From assembly GCF_031143425.1 (NCBI RefSeq), contig NC_090439.1:353022027-353086026 (forward strand): DNA of 64,000 nt, written 5' to 3'. The first letter of the stretch is position 1, and the number at the start of each line of letters is the position of its first letter. Position numbers and translations under genes: made by a program. This document shows positions 33,480 to 45,330 of the stretch, one piece after another. A model generated the notes under the pieces. It saw only the letters and a program-made list of their open reading frames with translations. It ran no database searches and was not told the DNA's origin. The DNA is from Pleurodeles waltl. Lineage: Eukaryota > Chordata > Amphibia > Caudata > Salamandridae.

Positions 33480-35720
33480 CTCAGTCTGATTGTGTAAGCC
33501 AAGAAGGTCAATGGAAAGGTGCACATGTGTGTGGACTTTAGGGACTTGAATGATAGCATATAGGTTGACTGTAATTTCTTTCCCACATGCCCCACATTAA
33601 CGAAATGTTGGTAAATGTAAGAGGTGCTAGTTGTCTTACCACCTTAGGTTACTCTAGAGCATACCATCAAGTGCAACTAAATCTGGACTCAAAAAGTTTA
33701 ACGTCTTTCATTACTCCTGATGGTGCATATCAATTGATGCAGATGCCATTTGCATTTGCTTTGGGGTCCTACATTTTTTAAAGAATAATTCAAGGAGTGT
33801 TACATGGTTTGTCCAATGTATTGGTTTACCAAGATGACACAGTGGTGTAGGGTATGGCTAAGAAACAACATAATATGCCTTTGGAATTAGTATTGAGAAG
33901 TTAGAGCAGGCTAGGCTTACCACTGGAGTGGATAATTGTCAAGGCAAGTAGTGAACCCCAAGTTGAAATAAGTGGAAACTACTGAAAAGGCATACCTACC
34001 TAAGAACAAGGAGCACTTACAATCATTTTAGGGCTAGCAAAGTATATTACTCAAAGTTCATTGAGGACTTTTCTGACAAAGTGCATGTTTTACGTTTCTT
34101 AATGAAAACGAGTGTAAAGTATCAGAGGACCACTGCTTGTCAACAACCATTTGACATGGTGAGGAAATCAACTGCCAAAGCTATGGTGCTGAAGGCTTTT
34201 GATCACAATTACTTGCTGATGCAAGTAAGTATGGTCTAGGAGCTGTACTGATGCAGATGTCTGAAGGACGTGAAAGAGTGGTGGCATTTGTGCCATACAC
34301 ATTGATGGGAGCAGAAAGCACTTACTCCACCACTGAGAGGTCTTAGCATGTTGGTGGGTTGTACAACACTTAAGGACAGAAGTTTGTGGACTTATTTTGA
34401 TTCAGAACAAACCACAGACCACTGATAGATTTATTTACTACAAAAGGGGCACTTAAAGCAGTCCTACGCATAGCCAAATGTCTGTATCAACTACTAGAAT
34501 TGATGTTCACCATAAAGTACTTTCTAGGAACCAAGAACATCAATGCTGATTGTTTATCAAAGCAGCCTTTGATTAATGATACATATGTAGAAGATGAAGA
34601 ATGGATGTTGTCTAAGGTAAAAGATTCTTGCTAGAAAGCTACATGGGAGGACAAATGGAGGAAAGCATTGTTAAAGGATAAAGAACACTACAACTGATAA
34701 TGGGCAAATTAGCATGATTGTTTGTCATGAATTATGATGAGAGAGAAAGTTTAAGTGAGTTATATCAATTTGGAAGAAGTTATCAGTGCTGTATGGTATT
34801 ATCAGAAGATGTGACACATTGGTTGTCTCAGTCAGTCAGAACCAATGATTGTTTGCTTTACTGCATATACTGCAAAGTGGGATGTCAGCTATGAAAAGAA
34901 AAGCATGCATTGATTTCTGGTGATCTGGTATGGACCAAGAGTTCGAGAGGCTTGCACAGGATTATACGTTGTCGGAAATTCCTTCTGTACTCAGGGCATT
35001 TCAAAAACGTCATGGGAGAAAATCACTATTGATATATGTGGTCTATTTGACTCTCTTGGTCTTAACGGCAGGCATGCCATTGTGTTACTGGATTAATTTT
35101 CTAAAGGGTTGGGAGTGACTTTTCTGAAAGTAGTCAGAGCTCTTTGTGAGGAGTGTTTTTTTTTTAGAAGAGAACGATGTCCAGAGGTAGTTGTTTTATG
35201 ATAACGGACCACAGTTTGTTTCTAAGGAATTTTAATCCTTTCTAAAAAAGAAAGGCAATGAGCATTACAAAACTGCAATTTATCATCCATGTGAGAATGT
35301 TTGTTAGAAAGGTTCAATTGTGTGTTGGACAGTGTACTCAATTAGCCTGTGTGTGGGATTGAATTATAAACAAGAAGTGAAGAATATGTTATGGAGCTAT
35401 AGAACCATACCACACTCAGTTACATGGAAAATCACATACTAAAGGGAAGGGTGGCATGCACCACTGTGGTTCCTGCTTGGCTGTAGAGGACATCACGTGC
35501 TGTGGTGGATAGGCAAGTTCTGGATGACGGAGTGTGTAATTATCAAGCTCGATATACAGAGAGGAATAATGATAAAATAAGGATGGATCAAAAGAGGTTT
35601 AAGAAAGAGGATTGGGTTTGGGTGAGAGTGTGTGTTGGAGGTAATCATAAGAAGTATAATTCTAAATGATCAAGTCCCAATGAGGAGTGGGAAGCTAATA
35701 ATAATGTGTTAATTCTGGAA
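33480..35720 (+). pseudogene. Gy2 pol remnant: RT, RNase H, integrase
   Basis: RT is visible from about 33587 (INEMLVNVRGASCLTTLGYS, RAYHQVQL, SFITPDGAYQLMQMPFAFA). The catalytic loop reads VYQDD just past a stop near 33782, so the usual YxDD motif is kept. RNase H lies around 34180-34590 (YGLGAVLMQMSEGRE, then NADCLSKQP). Integrase fragments follow (VYLTLLVLTAGMPLCYWINF from 34930, and a DNGPQF block near 35201). Many stops and frame changes are present. The enzyme set would copy and integrate the element if intact. Confidence 0.8.
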
Positions 35721-35971
35721 GATGGAAAGTGGTAGAATGTGAGAAAGGTACCCATGTGTCATAAACTGAAACATGGGATATTCCCATAAATTCTGGAGAA
35801 AGTGAGGTGGTTGAAACCCAATCTTGTGTTAGAAGAAAACACAAGACATTGTAAGGTTATGGCTGAGCATAAACTGTCTTTAGATGTTTGCTTAGTTAAT
35901 ACAATAGCCACATGGTGGAATTCTATTTGTCTTTCTTAAATGATTGTGTTCTTTGTTTGGAATGCGAGATG

Positions 35972-36165
35972 TGTTGTGTAATGGTTATTTAATGCTTTGC
36001 TCTCCTGGTTTGGCATGTGCTTGTTTTCTATGCTATTCTTAGTGTTCTGTGAACAAGATTCTAGAATTGTTATGATTACAGTCTGAGCTGTTCCTGCTAG
36101 GGGTCGCATGTATCAACTTAAGCTCTGAATAAATATATATCAATTGGAGTGTGCCTCTTTACACA
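35972..36165 (+). repeat. Gy2 3' LTR (194 bp)
   Basis: TGTTGTGTAATGGTTATTTA to CTCTTTACACA, partner of 30369-30564. It ends only 182 bp from a RIPOR exon on the opposite strand. Confidence 0.85.
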
Positions 36166-36347
36166 ACCAGGCACCATTTTCCTGCTTAAACAACGAGGAA
36201 CACAAAAATAAGATTTTGGCCAAAGCCTGTGTTTTTCCCTTTGCTTCTTTTATGCAGGGTATAGATCTGTCACAGACAGTTTGCACCACTGGAATACTTC
36301 TGCAAGCAGGTTTAACTTTACAAACTTTAGATTTTGGTAAATCATAC

Positions 36348-36516
36348 CTGAATTAGTTGGGTGCAGTACTGCAGGTGCCGAATCAGGGTAATGTCAAGAC
36401 TTTCATTGCCTGTAGTTAAAGGTAAGGGACTACCAGCAACACTCGTGCCAACTCCTGTGTCCTCTGTCAGGGCCTCACTAAGGTGCCCTCGGGCATCTGG
36501 GTGTTCTGATTTATAG
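36348..36516 (-). CDS. RIPOR2: RIPOR-family exon (169 bp)
   Basis: Minus-strand exon after a TTTATTTTCGCAG acceptor, ending TTCAG|GTATGAT. It enters in phase 2: its first base completes the Ser codon begun in the exon at 37632-37819. It leaves in phase 0. The peptide reads [20 protein letters not shown], then [20 protein letters not shown], then [16 protein letters not shown]. This is highly characteristic of RIPOR proteins and is the strongest support for the gene call. It is the 5' neighbour of the 30.8-kb intron. RIPOR2 is preferred over its paralogues from memory of the family. Confidence 0.92.
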
Positions 36517-37257
36517 CTGCGAAAATAAAACAAAACAGTTGGATAATTTGCATTTTTTGTTTTGAACGGTATGCACATAAAATAGCAGATGCAATGCATT
36601 CTATAGGCAGAGCTCCCGCAAGAAAGTGTTGATAGTTTGCAAATTCCTCTATGCAATGTTTTCTGTTTCATTTTTTCCCCAATAGAATACTTTTCACACT
36701 TATAACTACATATGTTTAGGGATTCCCAAGAATTTGGTGATGCACATGATGACAAATCTGCAAGTGAAATTACTAGATCATTGTCACCAATAACTCAGAA
36801 ATTATATCATTCTACAGTTTTGCATGTAATGGGGGATGTATGTGACGGTAGAGTCTGTGAGACAGCTTATGAATTAAGACATTATGTGAGGGGTCTTTGC
36901 ATTAGAGGGTGTTATTGTTATTTATTGTCATTGTTTTATTATTATTACTACTGTTATGTTCACACCAGAATATTGTTTTGGAATTCACTCTAAGAAGGCC
37001 TGCTTTTAAGAAACTTACTCTAGTGAAGTATCAACTGAAGAATTAACACAACTCAATTCTGTTATATTTGTACTCTGGGCCAAATTATTTCATATATTAT
37101 GTGAGTAAAAATACGCCCAGAGGTATAATGAGGAAGAGAAGTTATTGAGTATGGAGTGACAGGTGACAATCAGACAGAACGACGACGATCAATGACAATG
37201 ACATAAGACCAGCTGGGCACATAAAACATAGAACAAAATACCACTCATCCCTCTTAC

Positions 37258-37346
37258 ATTCCAAAGGAAACATGCACCATGCTGCTTAAATCTGCCACTC
37301 TGTTATTGTTATTGACACTCTTAATCCACTGCATAGACTCACTGCG
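37258..37346 (-). other. Possible cryptic exon (89 bp) between two RIPOR exons
   Basis: A TTTTCTCTCCAG acceptor and an AAT|GTAAGAG donor bracket 89 bp. Read from the upstream exon (phase 2) it reaches a stop codon, so inclusion would truncate the protein or send the mRNA to decay. In phase 0 it would read RSESMQWIKSVNNNNRVADL. No family resemblance was seen. Confidence 0.2.
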
Positions 37347-37631
37347 CTGGAGAGAAAAGACAGGAAAAAACACAAAAGACATTAGTAACTGCACCAAAAC
37401 CAGGTCCAAACATGTCAAGGAAGAGTTCCTGTGAAAGGGGTTTGCACTCTTAGATTTTACAAAGTGACCCATTCCTTAAAGAGACATACCAGATTTACTT
37501 TAAGCGATGCTGTCCGTAATGTATGGGAAATAAATTGAAACCAAGACTCTCTCTTCCTTGAACACAGTGTGCACCAGGGTCCGTTGCCATCAACACTAGC
37601 ACTGCAGACTTGGTCTCAACTTCTGACCTAC

Positions 37632-37819
37632 CTGCTCTTCTCAGTTTCCGTGTCTGAGAAGACCGAGTCGGCTCCTCCGCTATTACAAACCCCCTCAGCA
37701 TCATCGTCTACATCATCCTCGTCAAAGTCAGAGGTGTTCAGGAAATCAAAGCTTTCCAAAGCACTCTCAACAGTGAGGCTTATACTGGAAGACCTGCTTT
37801 GGTTTATGGCTGGCTTGCA
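37632..37819 (-). CDS. RIPOR2: RIPOR-family exon (188 bp)
   Basis: Minus-strand exon after a TCTGCCTTTGCAG acceptor, ending AGCAG|GTAGGTC. It enters in phase 0 and leaves in phase 2. The peptide includes [20 protein letters not shown], then [20 protein letters not shown], then [12 protein letters not shown]. It combines a Ser-rich start, an acidic run and a conserved SVFSDTE motif, as in RIPOR proteins. It joins in phase to 36348-36516 across a 1.1-kb intron. Upstream exons were not found in the rest of the window. Confidence 0.9.
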
Positions 37820-39480
37820 CTGCAAAGGCAGAACAAACCAATGAAGATCATGGACATTTTCATATATTGAATGAGAGGTTAGAGCATAATTATACATGCA
37901 GGCATGGACAAACATGAGCAGAGTTTTAAAATAAGTGGTTGTGTAATAGAATACTTGGATACTCGTAGTGGCTGTTCAGCTACAAGTGTGTTATGGGAAC
38001 AATGTTGCTCAAGGACAGGAATGAGCTACATAGTCATAAATGGGCTGGATCGTGAGTTGGGTACTTAGGCTAACTAAATCTTTGTATTGTGTTCCTTCCA
38101 AACTGTGTGACTGTAGAATCCCTTGGCCTATCCTAGAATGTTACTGCCTTCTTACTTCTGTGATTTCTAGTGTAAAAATCCAGAGATCACCAGAGCTGTT
38201 TGCTAGCTATTTCTACGCTGCTGGGTTAGAAAGGAATTGCTAGTTTCTTGTGCCACTCTCACTCTGCCTGTTCTTTCTACCAGCTGGGTATTAACTGTTT
38301 ACAGCAGCTCCAAATACCAGCTGGGCATTACCTGTTTTTGCTCATTCCTTGAACAATCAAGGAGCGTTACTCAATTCTTCAAGTTCCTAGGTAATCTTGT
38401 ATTCTCTTTCGCTTCACTTTGCAGTTATTTCTCCCAATGTAGTCTGTGAAACTTGGTTCTGTAGCTCGTAACCCAGCTTTGATTAGTGATTCTACATACC
38501 TAATGTCTGTCCTCCCTGTCTAGCTGTAAATTACTATCAGTTTTGGTCTCAAATCTAACAAAATCCGTGCCTCTTTACAACATACAGCATTTACTTTGGC
38601 CGAATTCCTGATGAGCCTCTGTGTAACTGCTGATTTTTTGTGTTGCCCTTTGCCTGCCTCTCACTGCTGGCTCTTCAGGTTGCACTTTATTCCAAGCATA
38701 AGTAGTGTTTATTGTTTTGATTTGGTGATGTAACTTTGAGACAGGCTACATTACACAAATGATCACAGCCATTTTTCTCTGTGTTCTATTTGAAATATAC
38801 CTCCAAACCCATACTCCAGTACTGAAACACTCAAGGTTGACAGAAGGGAAGTCCTGTCCAGAGGAAGCAGAAGTTGGCACCTTTGTGCACTCAATATTGC
38901 TGCCCGGAAAATCAAGAACAGGCCCCTGTGTGGTTTGCTGCAGCAATGTTCACCATGCAGCATCTCCCTTGCATCTCCCCTTCTCCAGGTCATTGTCCAG
39001 TGACTGAGACAACACCACTGTAGCGGGTCTGGAAAGGAGGGCTAGAAGGAGGGAGAGGTGCAGGGGAAATAAGAACTTAAGTGTAGAGAAAGACCTGCCA
39101 AGGGGTATCACCGGGCTTGCACTTTCAAACACACAGCTAAACAAAAACGCTTTCCGTTAGCTACATGCTGAGGGACAGCAGAAGTAGAAGTAGGTAATTC
39201 AAATGTCCACAGAAAACTGTGTGCCTACAGATTAGGTATCTGTGAATGCTGGGGCAAAGAAGTAGAGATGGTGCTTGCAAACAGTGGGCTGGAACAGCAA
39301 GAATAAACAGACAGCTTGATTCATGCTTCCCACAAGAGCATGGTACTTGCTGACCACAGACAGAAAGATGAGTGAGCAAAAGAGGCAGGTTAATGGGGAA
39401 AACTGAAGGACTGCACCGCCAACCATATGACAGCAATACAATTGTCCCCAACCTATGGCTGGTGCTTGTGATCTTTTAAA
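37820..39480. other. Upstream intron, no gene recognised
   Basis: Short frames on both strands near 38040-39450 have no recognisable domain. A splice-like stretch at about 38945-39035 (minus) ends in a phase that does not fit the next RIPOR exon. Confidence 0.5.
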
Positions 39481-39828
39481 AAATATATATATATTTCATT
39501 GTTCATGTAGAAAGAATAATCACCATACATCATAAATCCACATATTACATAATAATAATCAGTGCACTATCGATCTGGATTTGTCAATCCACCTCCGCTC
39601 CCCCTAATGTTTTGATCCCGTATGGCTACCCTTGCTAAAATTACTTGAGGTCGTATTCCCAGATGGATTGATATTCTTTTATTGCCCTCACTGTTTGTGC
39701 GTACAGCTTTTCTCTAGATTTAACTTTCCCCATTTTATACAACCAGGATTCGAACGAAGGTACCTCTGCTGATTTCCAATTTTGTAGAAGTAAAGATTTA
39801 GCCACCAGGGAAGCAATAAAGAGAGATT
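39480..39828 (-). pseudogene. Old L1: end of ORF2 and 3' UTR
   Basis: The frame ending at 39641 reads LFIASLVAKSLLLQNWKSAE, PSFESWLYKMGKVKSREKL and WEYDLK. This is the C-terminal end of an L1-type ORF2. It continues the reading frame that stops at the right edge of the younger L1 (46496 onward). The 3' UTR probably runs to the AT-rich stretch near 39480. The true 3' end and tail are not clear. Confidence 0.75.
39814..39828. repeat. L1 target site duplication, left copy
   Basis: CAATAAAGAGAGATT. The partner is at 46481-46495 (CAATAAAGACAGATT). Confidence 0.85.
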
Positions 39829-40177
39829 GTTTTTTTTTTGTTTTTTTTTTTATTGAGCATTTTACGTTATAGCAAATACAACAAACAAACTTGCCAGTTA
39901 TCATCGTTAATGTGTTTCATATAGTATGCAATTAGGTGTCTTACAAAGAGGAACATATTGCAATAGTCAACATGTCATATCAATAGAGAATACAAGCACC
40001 TAGACAGGGTACAGGGGCTCAAAAGGGTCACAACACTCTACCTTAGCGTTTAGGGAGGGCGGCCGCGAAATAAAACAGGGGTATCGGTCAGGGTCATGCT
40101 AGTGTTAAAGGCATTTCCTCCATGATGTGAGAAGCGAAGAGTGCGATGTAGTCCCCCCGACACCCCCCTCCCAGGGA

Positions 40178-43100
40178 TCATTCACTCACGACATCTCCTT
40201 CATATTCCTGGCTCTGTTGTCCCCAGGCCCAGCTCACAAATGGATCCCAGATGTCGCGGGGTCTAGACGCAGCCGGCATTAACTCGCAGAATGTTGTTAG
40301 CTGTGTATGCCCGTAAGTTACATCTGCCAGCCAATCCCTCACCGCGGGCACCCTCCGCCTACCCCAGTGGATCGCCACCCGTCTCTTAGCAAACAGTAAA
40401 AGTAATGCATGCAGCCTGCGTATTGCTGGCGGAGTGTCCCTGACATATCCTAATAGCCCAAGCAGAGGGGAAGGGGCGTCCGAGCGGCCCACTATCTGGT
40501 TTACCGATACAAAAACCTGAGACCAATAATCCTTCAATCTCGGGCAGGACCACGCTATATGTAGAAAAGAGGCCAAGGCCGACCCACATCGCCAACATTC
40601 ATCCGTCTCCCTAAGCCCCATTCTTTTCAGGCTGATGGGGGTTCTGTAGAACCTATGTAGGTATTTAAAATGTATTAAACGCAGCTTGTAATTTGGCGAA
40701 AGCTCAGCAAGCTGCCCACAGCAGAACTCCCACTGTTCCCCAGAAATCTCAGGCTGCAGCTCCTCGTTCCAATACAGCATAGATTTAGGCGCCACCTCTG
40801 GTGTCATGTTTTGCATATGGCGATAAATACGAGTTACTAGCTTTCGAGGAGAAGGGGAACCCACCACCGCCTCCAAAGCTGTAAAGATCGGCGGCGAGTC
40901 GGGGAACCCCTCGCACAGTGTCCGGCACGCCGCACGTAGTTTATGGTAGAGAAATAATTAGGAAAAGGGCACCGCACCTCCCTCCTCCGGCGCTGGGGGA
41001 GGCATAAACTTGCCATTGGGAAAAAGGTCAGCAAGGGTGCGGAGATTCATCTTATCAATCAAGTGACCAGCTATTCCATCAGCCACACAAGGTAGCATCG
41101 GGTTAAGCATCAGGGGCAGCGATGGGGCATATAACAGCGGGACCCCGGCTCTCCTACGCAACTCCTCCCATACCCATTGCAGCATCCTAGCCGTATCTAC
41201 AGCTTCTCTAGGACGCCTTGCCTTAGCGCATATCGCCACTCCAAGTGGAAGGGGCGCCACCATATCTCGCTCCACCGCCACGTGAGGCTGAAAAGGGACA
41301 GGGTGGGTCCAAAAATGTAGGAACTGAGCCTGAGCACAGAAGGCATACCGTTTTATATCTGGAGCACCTAAACCTCCCTGTCGCAGTGGCAGCGCCAGCG
41401 TGTCCCACGCTACCCTGGCCTGTCCACCCGCCCACACCAGCTCAACCAGGTATGACCTCAGCGTGGCAAAGAAGTGTGCTGCAAGCGGTATAGGTATATT
41501 TACGAATAGATAAAGGAATTTGGGTAACACTATCATTTCTGTCAACGCGATCCGCCCAGTTAGTGATGGGGGCAGGGAAGTCCACGATTTCACTTTCTCG
41601 CTCAGCCACATCATAGCCCTACCAAAGTTAAGGCCCCAAATCTCCTGAAGGTCCCGGCTTATCCAAATCCCCAGATATTTGACTTTTTCCGCCTCCCAGC
41701 GCAGGGGGTATTCAGAGCACACCTCCGCAGTGCCGTCCGTGACGGGAAAGATTACCGATTTAGACCAGTTGATGGAGATGCCCGCGAACCCCTCAAAGCG
41801 GACAAATTCCCGCAGGATGGGATCCAAGTTGTCCGCAGGATTGGTAAGATAAAGGGTCACATCGTCCGCGTATAGTGATATTAGAAGATTTCTAGAGCTG
41901 AATCCTATACCCCTTGCAGCATGATGTTGCCTAATCCTCGCTGCCAGCGGCTCCATAGCAATGGCAAATAGCAGCGGGGAGAGAGGACAACCCTGCCTAG
42001 TACCACGCAAAACAGGGAACGGTGCAGAAACCAGACCATTCACCCGCACTCTGGCTGTAGGTAAAGTGTAAAGCAGGCAAATTTTTCTAAGCAGCAGCGT
42101 ACTGAAACCCATCCTTTGTAGTATATGAAATAAATATGGCCATTCAATCGTGTCGAAGGCCTTGGTTTCATCTAAAAACACCGCGGCAGCTCTAACTTCG
42201 GGGTGTAGGTAATGTAATGCAGCGAAAATCATTCGCAGGTTATGGGAGGTCGCCCTTCCTGGTATAAAACCGGATTGGTCTGGAAGTGAGACCATCGACA
42301 GCATTGGCTGCACCCGATTCGCGAGTAGTTTGGGCAAAATTTTCACATCTACATTAATCAGAGATAAGGGCCTGTATGAGTTTAGATCGTCAGCAGGTTT
42401 ATCCGGCTTCAACAACGTAATAATCAGCGCTTCGCGCATAGTGACAGGTAACACCCCTCTCTCCAGGGCCTCCTCGTACACAGCCAGCAACCGGGGCGAC
42501 AGCTCATCTACATATGCCTTATAGAAAGCTGTTGTAAGACCATCAGGTCCCGGCACCTTATCAGGCGGCAGGCTCCTGATAACTTGTGCCACATCTCCGG
42601 CATCTATTGGAAGGTCCATATATTCTCTGTGGTTATTATTGAGCCATACCAATGCAATGGAATCTAGATAGGATATAAGCCCCTCCGGACATTCATCTTG
42701 AGTGTTAGTATATAAACGGGAATAGAACTTGGAGAATGCTCCTACAATGTTCTCCTTGTCATGAAGCAGTTCGCCATCAGTTGTGCGCAGTTCATGAATA
42801 TATGTCGCGGGACGCGGCGGTCGAATCATATTTGCTAGGACCTTCCCCGGTCTCCCTCCTTCGCCGTAACGCCTCGCCTCCGCATATTTCCCCAGAAACT
42901 TTACCTCCCTCAATGCCTCCTCTTCATATTCCAATAGTTTGGTCTTCAACAGCCCCGCCGCCTCTGACTCCCCAGCCTCTAAGAAAGTGCTCTTGACTCG
43001 TTTTATATCGGCTTCAAGTGCTACCAGAGTGCCCCGTATCGCCTTCAATATCCCTGCCTGCCGGGCTATACATTGGCCTCTAATAACGACCTTGAAGGCC

Positions 43101-43972
43101 TCCCCCAGAGTCGCCTCCTTGTCCACCGACCCCGCATTACGCTCAAAATAGTCAGTAATGTCGGTTCGTATCTCCTCTCTGAATGCAACATCAAGTAGTG
43201 CCTGGGGTGGGAGTCGCCATGAGAATGCCGGGGAAGGACCCCCAGGGAGTAGCAACCTCAACATACAGGGTGCATGATCGGACAGTGTACGGGGCATGTG
43301 CTATACCTGCGACGTCCACAGTGCAACATCTCGCGACACGAGCCAGAAGTCAAGACGGGACCACGCGCCGCTATAGGACGATATACAGGTGCCCTCCCTC
43401 AGGTCCCCATGTCTACCTCGCCATACATCAACCAGCGCGCCATCCAGCATTATTTCTCGTAGGGCGGAACCCGCCAACGGATTCAATGTGCGAGCCGCCC
43501 CCTTCCTATCCACACTGTCATCAAGTACGCCATTGAAATCACCTCCCCATACAATTGTGTCGCATCCAGTGGTTTTCACCTGCCCCCAAAGCCTATGGAA
43601 GAACCCTGGAGAGTCTGCATTAGGCCCATATACAGCCACGAATACAACCGAAACACCGCACACAATACCCTGTACCCAAACATATCTCCCTTCTGGGTCA
43701 CATTGAACTGCACCCTCCTGCCAGTCCAGCCCGCGTCGTATAAGTATCGCCACCCCTCGGGCATAGTTGGAGTAGATAGCTGAATAAACATGGCCCCATC
43801 TAGTGTGACGCAGTCTTTGAGCAGGGGAGGTGTTCAAATGTGTTTCCTGCAATAGGCAGACATCCACCTCATGCCGCACCAAATATGCATGTACCAACCT
43901 AGTCTTCCTGTGGTCGTTGAGCCCCCTAACATTCCAGGTGAGGCAGTTCAAGGTTTTATCCACTCTAGGCAT
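40178..43972 (-). pseudogene. Young L1 ORF2: endonuclease, RT, Cys-rich C-terminus; two stops
   Basis: A single reading frame of 1,264 codons is broken only by TAG at 43298-43300 and TAA at 40958-40960. The APE-type endonuclease (codons about 1-235) shows TWNVRGLNDH, LLQETHL, WGGDFNGVLD, RLDFWLVSRD and SDHAP, the last just past the TAG. RT shows LPPDKVPGPDGLTTAFYKAY, PLSLINVDVKILPKLLANR, FIPGRATSHN, LDETKAFDTIEW and GTRQGCPLSPLLFAIAMEPL. The catalytic YADD is at 41861-41872. The C-terminal CWRCGSALASFLHIAWSC fits the CCHC motif of L1 ORF2, just past the TAA. The protein would nick target DNA and reverse-transcribe the element RNA. This copy cannot make full-length protein unless the stops are read through. 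Confidence 0.95.
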
Positions 43973-44418
43973 TTCTCTCTAACATCTTGTAAAGTGTAAT
44001 AAGACATGTTGACAATGACCAGGCTGTACGTACAGGACACCACACAGGTAGCATATAATAGATATTGGCAATAAACAACGAGATAACAACCCCAACCAAC
44101 CTCCCCCCACCCACTCCAACCCCCCAACCGGGTCGTAGATTACCCTTCCCGTTCCTATCCCCAAAGAGACATTTTAATAAGCAAGGGAACATTCCCGAGG
44201 GGTTGTGGCGATGCCGGCTACTCCCCCGTGTGAAATGGGGTGGCCGGAAGATCTGCAGGGGATCCTCACCGCTCAAAACCTAGTAATTAAATCTATCTAG
44301 AATAGCAGATGACAAGGTTGAACAACAGGCAACACAAATGCGTCTCCATCTCTAGCGGGTAGAAGGCACTTTTAACTAGGAGCAGTTCACCACAGGGGAT
44401 ATTAGGTTGGATCAACGT

Positions 44419-45330
44419 TTACTCATTGTCGCTGAGCCTGCTATTCTCTGTCCCCACAGCGTCCCTGGAGCGTTGCGCGGATTTGCGTCCCACATGGTTA
44501 GCGAACTTCAACGCCTCCTTGGCAACAGTGAATATGTGGGCAGACCCTTCGAAGGACACCTTCAATTTAGCCGGGTAGAGAAGGGAGTACGGGACCTGCG
44601 CCTGCAGAAGAAGCCGCTTTGCAGGCAGAAACTCACGGCGGGCAGCCTGTACAGCCGGGGTGAAGTCAGGGTAAAATGAGATGTTATTTCCTTTATGCGT
44701 AATGGATCCTCTCTCCCTTGCCATCTTAAGGATCAAATCTCTGTCTTGGTAGTTCAGGATTCTCGCAATTATGGGTCGGGGCGGCGCACCCACGGGGGGC
44801 TTCTGGCTCAGCGACCTATGCGCCCTCTCAACCGCAAACACCGCTGAGAAGCTGGGGTCAAACAGTTCGTGTAGGAGTTCAGTGATATATGTTTCCATTT
44901 TATTTATGGCAGTGGTCTCTGGAATTCCTGTGATGCGTAGATTATTGCGCCGGGACCGTGCTTCCAAGTCCTCATTCTTTGCATGGATTATACCTAATAA
45001 TTTGTCCATGTGCAGGAGTTGGTCCCTTGTTTCTACTTGAAACTCATGACATTCTGACTGGCGGGTCTCAAGCATGTCCAACCTCGTCTCGTGTGTGGCC
45101 ACCTGGGTTTTTACTGAGTCTAACTGACTGGTGAGATTGTCCAGTTTAGTATCAATATTACGGAGGCTGGAGCGCATCTCAAGCATCAGTGTGCGCAAAT
45201 CTTCGCCTTGGTCGTTTGCGGCCAGGTCGCGCCACTCTGCCGTATGGGGCCCCTGCTCCAACTCTCCCTGGCACGTGGAGCGCTTATGATTAAAGTTCAG
45301 CTTCGGCTGTTTAGCATCGTGCTTCCCCAT
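44419..45330 (-). CDS. Young L1 ORF1 protein (303 aa), intact
   Basis: L1 ORF1p is a trimeric RNA-binding chaperone that coats the element RNA. The frame is open for 303 codons from MGKHDAKQPKLNF. A heptad-rich coiled coil lies at about residues 45-125 (LRNIDTKLDNLTSQLDSVKT and onward). It is followed by an RRM-like domain starting RRNNLRITGIPE, with VERAHRS and PRPIIARILNYQDRDLIL. A C-terminal domain contains SFYPDFTPAVQAARREF. The length and order agree with L1-clade ORF1p. It is separated from ORF2 by 446 bp. No stop, frameshift or missing segment was noticed. Confidence 0.92.
   Translation of the reverse strand: MGKHDAKQPKLNFNHKRSTCQGELEQGPHTAEWRDLAANDQGEDLRTLMLEMRSSLRNIDTKLDNLTSQLDSVKTQVATHETRLDMLETRQSECHEFQVETRDQLLHMDKLLGIIHAKNEDLEARSRRNNLRITGIPETTAINKMETYITELLHELFDPSFSAVFAVERAHRSLSQKPPVGAPPRPIIARILNYQDRDLILKMARERGSITHKGNNISFYPDFTPAVQAARREFLPAKRLLLQAQVPYSLLYPAKLKVSFEGSAHIFTVAKEALKFANHVGRKSAQRSRDAVGTENSRLSDNE

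Larger units (their letters stand above)
30369..36165 (+). mobile_element. Gypsy retrotransposon Gy2, two LTRs, decayed
   Basis: Flanked by LTRs 30369-30564 and 35972-36165. The order gag zinc knuckle, RT, RNase H, integrase on the plus strand is the Gypsy order. Total length is 5.8 kb. ACTGGCAACGAGGATGGGGT directly follows the left LTR as a likely primer-binding site. It is antisense to the host gene. A clear 5-bp target duplication could not be fixed: CTAGG lies on the left, and ACCAG or CCAGG on the right depending on the LTR end. Confidence 0.85.

Noticed and set aside
36166..36180. Target duplication of Gy2
   Set aside because: CTAGG on the left and ACCAG/CCAGG on the right do not match cleanly, so no duplication is claimed.
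38945..39035. Upstream RIPOR exon on the minus strand
   Set aside because: A plausible acceptor and donor exist, but the exit phase does not match the phase-0 start of the exon at 37819 and there is no family resemblance.
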